In this document: positions 29,305-36,068 of the stretch, one piece after another
Layout of the letters: every line of letters starts with the position of its first letter
Position numbering within the stretch: position 1 is the first letter of the stretch
From: Nonomuraea angiospora
GTDB lineage: Bacteria; Actinomycetota; Actinomycetes; Streptosporangiales; Streptosporangiaceae
NCBI RefSeq assembly: GCF_014873145.1
Contig: NZ_JADBEK010000001.1
Coordinates: 1,860,001 to 1,924,000 of the forward strand
Direction of reading: 5' to 3'
Length of the DNA stretch: 64,000 nt
Program-made: the position numbers and the translations under genes
Notes under the pieces: model-generated
Seen by the model: only the letters and a program-made list of their open reading frames with translations
Told to the model about the DNA's origin: nothing
Database searches by the model: none

Positions 29305-30462
29305 TCACCCGCGTCGGGTCGCCACCCTGCGGCGCACCGGCCGCCGGGGCTCCTCTTCCTCTTCCTCTTCCTCTTCCGCGGGACGTCGTCGCGCCGGGCG
29401 CCGGGCGCCCTGGCCCTTTCCGGTCTCGGCACGGGTTCGCTCTTCTTCTTCCTCTTCCTCTTCTTCCGGCTCCTCCTCGTATTCTTCTTCGGGCTCCTCT
29501 TCCTCCTCGTATTCGCCTTCCGGCTCCTCTTCCCGCTCTTCTTCCGCGGGCTCCTCGGCCTTTCCCTCTTCCGGCCGCTCCTCTTCTTCTTCGGCCCGCC
29601 CCTCTGCTTCGGCCTGCTCTTCCTCGACGGCCTCCTCGTGCGTCTTGACCACCTTGCTGTCGTGGATCACGCCACGCCAGCCGTCTTCCTCCGCCTCTTC
29701 CGGATGCAGCATGGTCTGCGTCATCACGTGCCGCCGGAAGTGCTTGAACTCCAGCCGCGCCCGCCTGCCCTGCGCCCGCCAGATGTTGCCGACGTGCTCG
29801 AACATGCCCTGCGGGTGGTACTCGAGGACGAGCAGGATGCGGGTGAGATCGGGGGTGACGGCGTGGAAGGTCACCGCGCCGTCGACGAAGCCCTTGGGCC
29901 CCTTCGACCGCCAGATGATCCGCTGGTCGGGCACCTGCTCGATGATGTGCGACTCCCAGGTCCGGTGGGACCAGAAGATCTGCGCCTTCCAGTTGACCTT
30001 CTCATCGGAGGCCTGGTCGACGTTCTCCACCTTTTTCATGTAGCCCGGGAAAGACTCGAACTGGGTCCACGTGTTATAGACGATCCGGATCGGGGCGCCC
30101 ACGTCGATCCATTCGACGATGTTGACGACGCGCACCTTCCCGGCTCTTTTCCCTTTCTTCCCCAGTCCTTTGATCGTCTCCTTGACGGCCGTTCCCGCTC
30201 CGGACAGAAGCGATTTCCCGAGGATTTTCCCGGGACTCACGCCCTCCGATCCGGTGATGGCGCTCAGCAGCCCGCCGCCTCCGCCGCCCTCCGCGAAATC
30301 GGTCAGCCGGCCCGTCATGCCTTCGAGCCGATCGGTGAGGGACGACAGCGCCCGCTCCACGAGAGCCTGGACCAGCTTCTGCGCCCCCTCCATGAGGAGG
30401 TCCTTCGGCAGCACCTCTTGTGCGGCCTTCTGGACCGGCCCGGCCTTGCTCTCCTGCGCCAT
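29305..30462 (-). CDS. SRPBCC-domain gas vesicle accessory protein with long Glu-rich tail
   Basis: 385 aa from ATG 30462, 8 nt after GGAGG (a GTG at 30471 overlaps that site). The N-terminal third is helical with a Gly-rich patch (EGGGGGGLLSAITG). An SRPBCC/polyketide-cyclase-like fold follows (about 110-265; VEWIDVGAPIRIVYNTWTQF and ESFPGYMKKVENVDQ). The last 120 residues are nearly all Glu with Arg/Pro and end in basic repeats (RRPVRRRVATRR). It may correspond to the gvpY/gvpZ-type accessory genes of Streptomyces gvp clusters. A shorter paralogue lies at 32300-32866. The role is unknown; the acidic-basic tail could bind GvpA polymers. Confidence 0.8.
   Translation of the reverse strand: MAQESKAGPVQKAAQEVLPKDLLMEGAQKLVQALVERALSSLTDRLEGMTGRLTDFAEGGGGGGLLSAITGSEGVSPGKILGKSLLSGAGTAVKETIKGLGKKGKRAGKVRVVNIVEWIDVGAPIRIVYNTWTQFESFPGYMKKVENVDQASDEKVNWKAQIFWSHRTWESHIIEQVPDQRIIWRSKGPKGFVDGAVTFHAVTPDLTRILLVLEYHPQGMFEHVGNIWRAQGRRARLEFKHFRRHVMTQTMLHPEEAEEDGWRGVIHDSKVVKTHEEAVEEEQAEAEGRAEEEEERPEEGKAEEPAEEEREEEPEGEYEEEEEPEEEYEEEPEEEEEEEEERTRAETGKGQGARRPARRRPAEEEEEEEEEPRRPVRRRVATRRG
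29340..29600. repeat. Purine/pyrimidine-asymmetric CTTCCT-type coding repeat
   Basis: A long run of CTTCCTCTTCC-like units on the plus strand encodes the poly-Glu tail of the SRPBCC protein. It is a near-pure polypyrimidine tract, prone to slippage, and contrasts with the surrounding base use. The repeat is coding rather than intergenic. Confidence 0.8.
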
Positions 30463-30467
30463 GGCTC

Positions 30468-30941
30468 TCACCTCCGCCCTCTGCGCACCGGCGGGACGGA
30501 CGGCACCCGTCCGACTCTCGGCCGCCGCACGCGGGGCTTCTCCTCCGGAGGCTCCTCGTCGTACGCCTCCTCGCCGTACTCTTCTTCCTCCTCTTCCGGC
30601 TCCTCCTCCTCGGCACGCGGGCGGCCCGCCTGCCGGATCGACTCGGCTCGCCCGTGCAGCTTCTCGGTCAGGGAGTCGATCTGCCTGCTGGTCGCGGCGA
30701 CAGCGGCCGCCTTGCCGACCTCAAGCAGTTCTCCTCGCAGCCGGCCGGTGAGTTGCTCGATCTCCGGGGACGAGCCGAGAATCTTCAGCCCTTGTCCCAG
30801 GAGGCCCCCGCCACCTTCGCTCTTGCGCAACGCACCGGCCACCCCGGCCGCCGCCAGGGCGGTCGCCCAGCGCAGCTTGCGACGCCGGCCCAGGTAATAG
30901 CCTGCGGCGAGAGCCAGCGCCACTCGGCACCTGTCCTTCAT
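30468..30941 (-). CDS. First gene of gvp operon: small protein with acidic tail
   Basis: 157 aa. The N-terminal 45 residues are hydrophobic and Gly/Ala-rich (ALALAAGYYLGRRRKLRWAT, then ALAAAGVAGAL), suggesting one or two short membrane-associated helices. A helical middle (IEQLTGRLRGELLEVGKAAA) leads to a Glu-rich block (EEEEPEEEEEEYGEEAYDEE) and a basic end. It resembles the proteins near gvpA in Streptomyces gvp clusters but has no known catalytic motif. It lies 5 bp upstream of the SRPBCC gene, whose acidic-basic tail has the same style. It is the first gene after the operon promoter. Confidence 0.72.
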   Translation of the reverse strand: MKDRCRVALALAAGYYLGRRRKLRWATALAAAGVAGALRKSEGGGGLLGQGLKILGSSPEIEQLTGRLRGELLEVGKAAAVAATSRQIDSLTEKLHGRAESIRQAGRPRAEEEEPEEEEEEYGEEAYDEEPPEEKPRVRRPRVGRVPSVPPVRRGRR

Positions 30942-30981
30942 GACCAGCCCTCCTCAGTCGGGTGACCCGATCGGTCCCACC

Positions 30982-31006
30982 CTGCCCGTGAAGCGGACAC
31001 AGAAAC
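30982..31006 (-). promoter_or_regulatory. Possible SigB/SigF-type promoter of the gas vesicle operon
   Basis: On the minus strand GTTT, a 15-nt spacer and GGGCAG lie 41 bp upstream of the first gvp-operon gene. The form is close to the actinobacterial general-stress sigma consensus GNNT-N14/16-GGGTA. The whole 31007-31100 stretch is AT-richer than its surroundings. It is a motif match only. Confidence 0.4.
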
Positions 31007-31135
31007 ACATAAACCCCAAAAATGGACAGAGCTTCGTTCGGTTGGCAACGATTGCTCTTCCTGAACCTGGCCATCCGCAGACGCGCCACGCAGGGGGTTC
31101 GTGCGATCACGATCCGGGTGGAGGGGCGGCCTTAA

Positions 31136-31822
31136 CTCCGCTCCGGCGACCTGGCGCGCTGGGTGACCGGGCACTACCCGCGCCGCCCGTACCCGGTGGC
31201 CTTCATCGGCTCCTCCAACGGCGCCATGATCCACCTCGCCGCGGGCCAGGCGCTGCTCGATGCCAACCCCGACCTGGTGCTGCACCACATGCACGACGCC
31301 AACCAGGACCGGCTGATGATCGCCGGTATGACGTACTTCCGGGTCAAATGGCGGCGGCGTACCGCGCGTGGCCGACTACCTCGCCCGCTACCGGGCCGGG
31401 CGATCGCGCTGGGACTATCCGCCTGCCGACGGCGAAAGCCGGGAGGCGGAGTGGGGATTCCGGCCCGAACTGCTCGCCGACCTGGAAGAGCTCGCCGAAC
31501 GCAACCGGTGGCGGCTGGTCCGCATGCGCTTCGGCGAGCCGGAGGACCTGAGCCCGGTGGTCGCCGACCTGTACCGGGACTGGTGGACTCCGTCGGTCTG
31601 TCCTCCGCCGACGACTGGCGCAAGATGCTGGCGCGGGCCCGCAAGCTGGGCGTCTTCACCGGGGTCGACACCCGCGCCTACCCGCGCGACTTCGCCGGCC
31701 TGGCCCGCGCCCACCGGGAGCTGTCCCGGATCCGCACCACCTGCCCGATGCCGCGGCCCCTGGAATGGCCCGTGGCCGAGGAGTTCCTCACCGGACGCGG
31801 CGAGCTGGAGTGGCACGGCTGA
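31136..31822 (+). pseudogene. Decayed gene with several frameshifts and an internal deletion
   Basis: Homologous-looking protein sequence runs through two frames. One frame gives ARWVTGHYPRRPYPVAFIGS, then SNGAMIHLAAGQALL up to about 31350. The other frame gives ADYLARYRAGRSRWDYPPAD, then WGFRPELLADLEELAERNRW to about 31585. The first frame returns with SSADDWRKMLARARKLGVFT and TRAYPRDFAGLARAHRELSR to the stop at 31822. A TAA at 31133-31135 precedes it, so the start is also lost. The sequence suggests a once-intact hydrolase-like actinobacterial protein (an FIGSSNGA motif resembles an alpha/beta or SGNH nucleophile site). I cannot name the family, but non-function is clear. Confidence 0.75.
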
Positions 31823-31867
31823 CGCCCTGCCGGAACGCTGGAGGCCCCCAGCTCCCGGCAGGGCGTC
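31821..31867. terminator. Strong hairpin terminator between pseudogene and Rho_N gene
   Basis: A perfect 13-bp stem (GACGCCCTGCCGG / CCGGCAGGGCGTC) encloses a 21-nt loop. It begins at the pseudogene stop and ends just past the stop of the minus-strand gene, so it can terminate both transcripts. It is GC-rich without a U-tract, as is usual in actinomycetes. Confidence 0.8.
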
Positions 31868-31870
31868 CGG

Positions 31871-32191
31871 CTAACCGAGGGCCTTCTCCAGTTGTGCCTT
31901 GCTCATCTTCGAGCGGCCCTTGATGTTGCGGCGCTTGGCCTCCTCGTAGAGCTGATCCCGCGTACGGCCACCCGCTCCGGAGTGCGAGCGCAGCCCTCCG
32001 CGCCGGCTTGAGGACATGTCCTGAGTCGAGGTACGGCTGGCGGTCCGCGACTCACCGGCCCTGGCGCGTTCCTTGTTCACGGTCCGGGCGGCGATCTCCT
32101 TGGCCCGCTTGTCGCTCTCGCCCCGCTTCTTGGAGCTTTCCTTGATGTGCTCGTACTGTCGTTCCCGTTTCCGGCTTGATCCGCGAGGCAT
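31871..32191 (-). CDS. Small basic protein with Rho N-terminal-like domain
   Basis: 106 aa from ATG 32191 (AAAGGGGGAGAC in front; the earlier GTG at 32209 is less likely). The N-terminal 75 residues are highly charged and Ser/Arg/Lys-rich (RKRERQYEHIKESSKKRGES), probably disordered. The last 35 residues (RTRDQLYEEAKRRNIKGRSK, then MSKAQLEKAL) form a Rho_N/SAP-like helix-extended-helix that binds nucleic acid. Similar actinobacterial proteins are often called plasmid stabilisation proteins without evidence. A good SigB-type promoter lies 44 bp upstream, so it is likely stress-induced. Confidence 0.8.
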   Translation of the reverse strand: MPRGSSRKRERQYEHIKESSKKRGESDKRAKEIAARTVNKERARAGESRTASRTSTQDMSSSRRGGLRSHSGAGGRTRDQLYEEAKRRNIKGRSKMSKAQLEKALG

Positions 32192-32234
32192 GTCTCCCCC
32201 TTTGCCCACTGTTCGCGGTTGGCTTGTTTGCCAT

Positions 32235-32258
32235 CTACCCAGCTGAAAGCCACGAAAC
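32235..32258 (-). promoter_or_regulatory. SigB/SigF-type promoter for Rho_N gene
   Basis: The minus strand reads GTTT, 14-nt spacer, GGGTAG, ending 43 bp before the ATG. This is a near-exact match to the Streptomyces SigB/SigF consensus (GNNT-N14-16-GGGTAY). Confidence 0.6.
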
Positions 32259-32299
32259 GAACCGGCCGCGCCTCCCGGCGGGAGGCGCGGCCGCGTGGA

Positions 32300-32866
32300 C
32301 TACAGGCCGGGCTGCGTGGGCGGCGGATAGCCGGTGCCGGGGCCGGGGCGCGGCGACGGCGTGGCGGCCCCCGGAAACGGCGCGTCGGGCCGCGGGACGG
32401 CGTCGCCGGCGTGCTGGGGCGGCACGCTGCCGCGCCAGGCGCCGGTCTCGCTGCCGCGGGTCTCGATGTAGTCCTTGAAGCGGCGCAGGTCGCCCTGGAC
32501 GCGCATGCGGACGATCTGGAGCCAGTCGCCGGCGGTCTCGACGAAGCCCTCGGGGTCGTACTCCATCTGGAGGGTGACGCGGGTGGTGGTGTCGTCGATG
32601 CGGTGGAAGGTGACGACGCCGGCGTGGTGGGGCTTGTCGAGCGTGTGCCAGGCGACGCGCTCGTCGGGGTGCTGCTCGGTGATCTCGGTCTCGAACTCGC
32701 GCTTCACCCCGGCGATCTCGGCCAGCCAGGTGGCGCGGGTGTCGGTGTGCTGCTTGACCGACTCCACCCCTTCCATGAATTCGGGGAACGTCTCGAACTG
32801 CGTCCACTGGTTGTAGGCGACGCGGATCGGGACCTTGACGTCTAGGGAGTACTCGATCGTGCTCAT
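32300..32866 (-). CDS. SRPBCC family protein (coenzyme Q-binding/cyclase-like)
   Basis: 188 aa from ATG 32866. The SRPBCC fold spans residues 1-150: SLDVKVPIRVAYNQWTQFET, FPEFMEGVESVKQ, TRATWLAEIAGVKREFE and DERVAWHTLDKPHHAGVVTF. The last 40 residues are Pro-rich. The first strand and helix closely match the SRPBCC domain of the gvp operon accessory protein (VYNTWTQFESFPGYMKKVE), so the two are paralogues. Such proteins bind hydrophobic ligands in a cavity; no ligand can be named. It is divergent from a flavoprotein gene across a 103-bp region with promoter-like motifs on both strands. Confidence 0.85.
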   Translation of the reverse strand: MSTIEYSLDVKVPIRVAYNQWTQFETFPEFMEGVESVKQHTDTRATWLAEIAGVKREFETEITEQHPDERVAWHTLDKPHHAGVVTFHRIDDTTTRVTLQMEYDPEGFVETAGDWLQIVRMRVQGDLRRFKDYIETRGSETGAWRGSVPPQHAGDAVPRPDAPFPGAATPSPRPGPGTGYPPPTQPGL

Positions 32867-32877
32867 GGTCTCGCTCT

Positions 32878-32902
32878 CTGCCCAGTGTGGATCGTGGCTA
32901 AC
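32878..32902 (-). promoter_or_regulatory. Weak SigB-like promoter for SRPBCC gene
   Basis: The minus strand reads GTTA, 15-nt spacer, GGGCAG, only 11 bp from the ATG. The form matches that in front of the gvp operon. The short distance to the start codon makes it doubtful unless the leader is very short. Confidence 0.28.
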
Positions 32903-32909
32903 GTCAACC

Positions 32910-32933
32910 GTTTGACGGTCTCCGTTCGGGTAT
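32910..32933 (+). promoter_or_regulatory. SigB/SigF-type promoter for flavoprotein gene
   Basis: The plus strand reads GTTT, exactly 14 nt, GGGTAT, with 36 bp to the ATG at 32970. It fits the general-stress sigma factor consensus fully. Confidence 0.65.
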
Positions 32934-32969
32934 GCGGGCCTATAACGTCCGACGGAGAGGCCCCGAATC

Positions 32970-33575
32970 ATGCAAGCCGTGGTCATCAACTGCACTTTGA
33001 AGCCCTCGCCCGAGCCCTCCAACACCGAGGCCCTCGCCGAGGTCGTCAGCGCCGCACTGCGCGAACGCGAGGTCGACGTGGACATGATCAGGGCCGTGGA
33101 CCTGGACCTGCGTCCCGGCGTCCGGACGGACATGGGCCCGGGCGACGACTGGCCCGCCGTGCACGACAAGCTGCTCCGGTCGGAGATCCTCGTCATCGCC
33201 ACTCCGACGTGGGTCGGTCACCCGTCCTCACTCGCGCAACGCGTGATCGAGCGGCTCGACGCGATGATCTCCGAGACGGACGACACCGGCCGACCGGTCG
33301 CCTACAACCGGGTCGCCGGGGTGGTCAACACCGGCAACGAGGACGGCGCCCACCACGTGATCAGCGAGGTCTGCGGCGCCCTGGTGGACATCGGCTACAC
33401 CATCCCCGGCCAGGCGTGGACGTACTGGCACCTCGGGCCGGGCGCCGGGCCGGACTACCTGGACGACGCGCGCGGCCACGAGTGGTCGCACAAGACCGCT
33501 CGCGCGATGGCGGCCAATCTGGTCGCCGTCGCCCGGGCGCTGGAGGCCAGGCCCATGACCGCGCCACCGGAGTGA
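32970..33575 (+). CDS. Flavodoxin-fold NAD(P)H-dependent FMN reductase-like protein
   Basis: 201 aa, flavodoxin-like fold. The phosphate-binding loop follows strand 1 (VVINCTLKPSPEPSNTEALA), strand 3 reads ILVIATPTWVGHPSSLAQRV and the next region is VVNTGNEDGAHHVISEV. It belongs to the NADPH-dependent FMN reductase/NAD(P)H dehydrogenase group that reduces quinones or flavins. It stands alone and is preceded by an exact SigB-type promoter, so a role in oxidative or osmotic stress is likely. The physiological substrate is unknown. Confidence 0.85.
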   Translation: MQAVVINCTLKPSPEPSNTEALAEVVSAALREREVDVDMIRAVDLDLRPGVRTDMGPGDDWPAVHDKLLRSEILVIATPTWVGHPSSLAQRVIERLDAMISETDDTGRPVAYNRVAGVVNTGNEDGAHHVISEVCGALVDIGYTIPGQAWTYWHLGPGAGPDYLDDARGHEWSHKTARAMAANLVAVARALEARPMTAPPE

Positions 33576-33587
33576 GTCCGGAGCCGG

Positions 33588-34535
33588 TCAGGTCGTGGGG
33601 ACGGGGCTGTCGAGCCTGGAGAACCACGCGATCGTTCTGCGCAGGCCCTCCTCCATCCCCACGACGGGCCGCCAGCCCAGCTCGGCCTCGGCCAGGCTGG
33701 TGTCGGGCCGGCGGACGCTCGGATCGTCCACGGGCCTGTCGATGAACTCGATCGGTGACGACGAGCCCGCCAGGTCGCGGATGAGACCGGCCAGCTCCGC
33801 CATCGTCAGCTCGTCGGGATTGCCGATGTTCACAGGTCCGGCGAAGTCGCTGCGTGCCATGCGCAGGACGCCGTCCACGGTGTCGTCGACGTAGCAGATG
33901 GAGCGGGTCTGGCTGCCGTCGCCGGTCACCGTGATCGGCTCGCCCGCCAGGGCCTGCCGGACGAAGGTCGGGATCGCCCGGCCGTCGAAGGGCCGCATCC
34001 GGGGCCCGTAGGTGTTGAAGATGCGCACGATGCCGGTGTCCACGCCGTGGGAGTTGCGGTAGGCGGTGGTCAGCGACTCGGCGAAGCGTTTGGCCTCGTC
34101 GTAGACGCTGCGCGGTCCGACGGGGTTGACGTTGCCCCAGTACGTCTCGCGCTGCGGGTGTTCGAGCGGGTCGCCGTAGACCTCGCTGGTGGAGGCCAGC
34201 ACGAACCGGGCCTGCTTCTCCTTGGCCAGGCCGAGCGCGTGCAGCGTGCCCATGCTGCCCACCTTGAGCGTCTCGATCGGGTGCTTCAGGTAGTCGGCGG
34301 GCGAGGCGGCCGAGGCGAAGTGCAGCACCAGGTCCACCTCGCCGGGCACGTGTACGAAGCCCGTCAGGTCGCACTCGACGATCCGCAGCCCCGTACGGTC
34401 CAGCAGGTGTTCGAGATTGCGCGGGGAGCCGGTGAGGAAGCTGTCCATGCAGACGACCTCCGCTCCCCCGTCCAGCAGCTTCTCGCACAGGTGGGAGCCG
34501 AGGAACCCGGCCCCTCCGGTCACCACGACTCGCAT
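33588..34535 (-). CDS. NAD-dependent sugar epimerase/decarboxylase, UDP-glucuronate decarboxylase (UXS)-like
   Basis: 315 aa, extended SDR. The Rossmann motif is GGAGFLGSHL, active-site STSEVYGDP and Y...K in RSVYDEAKRFAE. The string GNVNPVGPRSVYDEAKRFAE, the RIFNTYGPRMRP region and HFASAASPADYLKHPIETLK are characteristic of UXS enzymes, which turn UDP-glucuronate into UDP-xylose. It is the last gene of the nine-gene heptose-glycan operon and overlaps the GT9 gene upstream by 16 bp. It probably supplies a nucleotide-pentose for the same glycan. Exact specificity against dTDP- or GDP-sugar epimerases is not certain. Confidence 0.85.
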   Translation of the reverse strand: MRVVVTGGAGFLGSHLCEKLLDGGAEVVCMDSFLTGSPRNLEHLLDRTGLRIVECDLTGFVHVPGEVDLVLHFASAASPADYLKHPIETLKVGSMGTLHALGLAKEKQARFVLASTSEVYGDPLEHPQRETYWGNVNPVGPRSVYDEAKRFAESLTTAYRNSHGVDTGIVRIFNTYGPRMRPFDGRAIPTFVRQALAGEPITVTGDGSQTRSICYVDDTVDGVLRMARSDFAGPVNIGNPDELTMAELAGLIRDLAGSSSPIEFIDRPVDDPSVRRPDTSLAEAELGWRPVVGMEEGLRRTIAWFSRLDSPVPTT

Positions 34536-35389
34536 CGCGCCATCACCTCGATCACCTCGTCGACTCCGATCTCCAGCAGGCCGGCGTCGGGCTCGCGTCC
34601 GTGCGGGTCACCGGTGCCGCCTTTCCACAGCACGACGTGCGGCCCGGCTGCGGGCGGCCCCCACAGAGCGGGAGAGACCGGCCCGAACAGCAGCACCGAA
34701 GGGGTGCGGTAGGCGGTGGCCAGGTGTCCTACCCCGGTGTCGCCGCACACCACCAGCCGCGCGTCGCGGACCAGCCGGGCCAGCCGCCGCACGTCCGTGC
34801 GCCCGGCGGCGACCGTGGCACCCGTGCCGCCGGCGACCCGCTCGGCCAGCTCCCGCTCGGCCGGGCTCCCCGTGACGACCACCCGCCTGCCGCGGGCCCG
34901 CAGCGCGGCGACCACCGCCGCGAACCGGTCCACGGGCCACCTTCTGGACGGGGCGCCCGCGCCGGGATGGACCACCACGGGCCCGCTCCGGTCGCCGCGC
35001 CCCAGGTACAGGTCGGCCGGGTCGGCCGCGATGCCGTACCACTCCAGTAGATCGCACCAGCGGCGCACCTCGTGCACGTCCGCGCGCCACGGCGGGCCGT
35101 CCCCGCCGTGGGTGAGCAGCAGCCCCGGGCGGGTCGCGCGCAGCGCCCGCGTGCTCTGCGGGCCGCGGCCGTGCAGGTTCACCGCGACCTCGGCCCCGTC
35201 ATACGGGACGGGGCCCGGACCCCGCACCTCGATCACCTCGTCGACGGGCAGCAGCGGCGCGAGCGCCGGCGGCCCGGCCAGCACGAGGCGGCGGGCGGGG
35301 AAGGCGCGGCGCAGCGCCCGCAGCGCCGGGACCGCCGTCAGCAGGTCACCGAGCCCGAGCCCGCGCAGCGCCAGCACGTCTAGGGCCAC
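34520..35389 (-). CDS. Glycosyltransferase family 9 (ADP-heptosyltransferase-like), copy A
   Basis: 289 aa from GTG 35389. The GT9 GT-B fold begins LALRGLGLGDLLTAVPALRA. The C-terminal half has the donor-site motifs VVVHPGAGAPSRRWPVDRFA and RLVVCGDTGVGHLATAYRTP then SVLLFGP. These are typical of ADP-heptose:LPS heptosyltransferases. Because GmhA and HldE homologues lie in the same operon, an ADP-activated heptose donor is likely, although actinobacteria have no LPS. It overlaps the SDR gene by 10 bp and the UXS gene by 16 bp. Confidence 0.88.
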   Translation of the reverse strand: MALDVLALRGLGLGDLLTAVPALRALRRAFPARRLVLAGPPALAPLLPVDEVIEVRGPGPVPYDGAEVAVNLHGRGPQSTRALRATRPGLLLTHGGDGPPWRADVHEVRRWCDLLEWYGIAADPADLYLGRGDRSGPVVVHPGAGAPSRRWPVDRFAAVVAALRARGRRVVVTGSPAERELAERVAGGTGATVAAGRTDVRRLARLVRDARLVVCGDTGVGHLATAYRTPSVLLFGPVSPALWGPPAAGPHVVLWKGGTGDPHGREPDAGLLEIGVDEVIEVMARCESW

Positions 35390-36057
35390 GAGGTCTCCGT
35401 GGACGGGCAGACGACCAGCTCGCGCACCTCGCAGCCGGGCGGCTGCGACAGCGCGAACACCACGGTCTGCGCCACGTCCTCCGGCCGGTTGAGCCGCGCG
35501 TCGGGTCCCGGCTGGTACTGCTCCGGCCGCCCGTCGAAGAAGCGCGTCGCCATCCCGCCGGGGACCAGCATCGTGACCCCGACCTGGCCGGCCAGCTCGG
35601 CGGCCAGCGCCCTGGTGAAGCCCACCACGCCGAACTTGGCCGCGCAGTAGGCCGTCGCGTCGCTCACCGCGCGCAGGCCCAGCGTCGAGGCGCAGGTCAC
35701 CACCCGCCCGGAGGACTCCCGCAGGTACGGCAGCGCGGCCCGGACGACCGCGGCCGTCCCCATGAGGTTGACCTTGATCACCCGTTCCCAGTCGTCGGCG
35801 GTCACGTCCTCCAGCCGGCCGCAGGCGTCGATCCCGGCCGCGGTGACGACGCCGTCGAGGCCGCCGGCCCGCTCGGCCAGCTCCCGCACCGCGCGTTCGG
35901 CCTGGCTCCGGTCGGCCAGGTCGGCCACCGCGTGGTCGAATCCGTCGGCGGCGCGCAGGTCCACCACCAGGGGCCTGCCTCCCGCCTTGGCGACCGCCTC
36001 GGCCACGGCGTGGCCCAGGCCCGACGCGCCGCCGGTGATCAGGATGTCTCCGAGCAT
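35380..36057 (-). CDS. Short-chain dehydrogenase/reductase
   Basis: 225 aa from ATG 36057, behind AGGAGGAGAACG. Classical SDR motifs are GGASGLGHAVAEAVA (cofactor loop, Asp after strand 2 in VVDLRAADGF, suggesting NAD), AAGIDACG (NNAG equivalent), Ser in CASTLGLRA and Y...K in TAYCAAKFG. It sits between the HldE and GT9 genes, 11 bp behind the former. It probably modifies a sugar or nucleotide-sugar of the same glycan. It is shorter than HldD epimerases (about 310 aa) and lacks their pattern, so it is not an obvious heptose 6-epimerase. Confidence 0.85.
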   Translation of the reverse strand: MLGDILITGGASGLGHAVAEAVAKAGGRPLVVDLRAADGFDHAVADLADRSQAERAVRELAERAGGLDGVVTAAGIDACGRLEDVTADDWERVIKVNLMGTAAVVRAALPYLRESSGRVVTCASTLGLRAVSDATAYCAAKFGVVGFTRALAAELAGQVGVTMLVPGGMATRFFDGRPEQYQPGPDARLNRPEDVAQTVVFALSQPPGCEVRELVVCPSTETSWP

Positions 36058-36068
36058 CGTTCTCCTCC

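Noticed and set aside
29340..29600. Plus-strand gene rich in Phe/Leu/Ser over the polypyrimidine tract
   Set aside because: It is the reverse complement of the Glu-rich tail of a well-supported gas vesicle operon gene and has only low-complexity content.
35380..36057. HldD-type ADP-heptose epimerase
   Set aside because: At 225 aa it is a classical SDR, too short and without the extended-SDR pattern of HldD.
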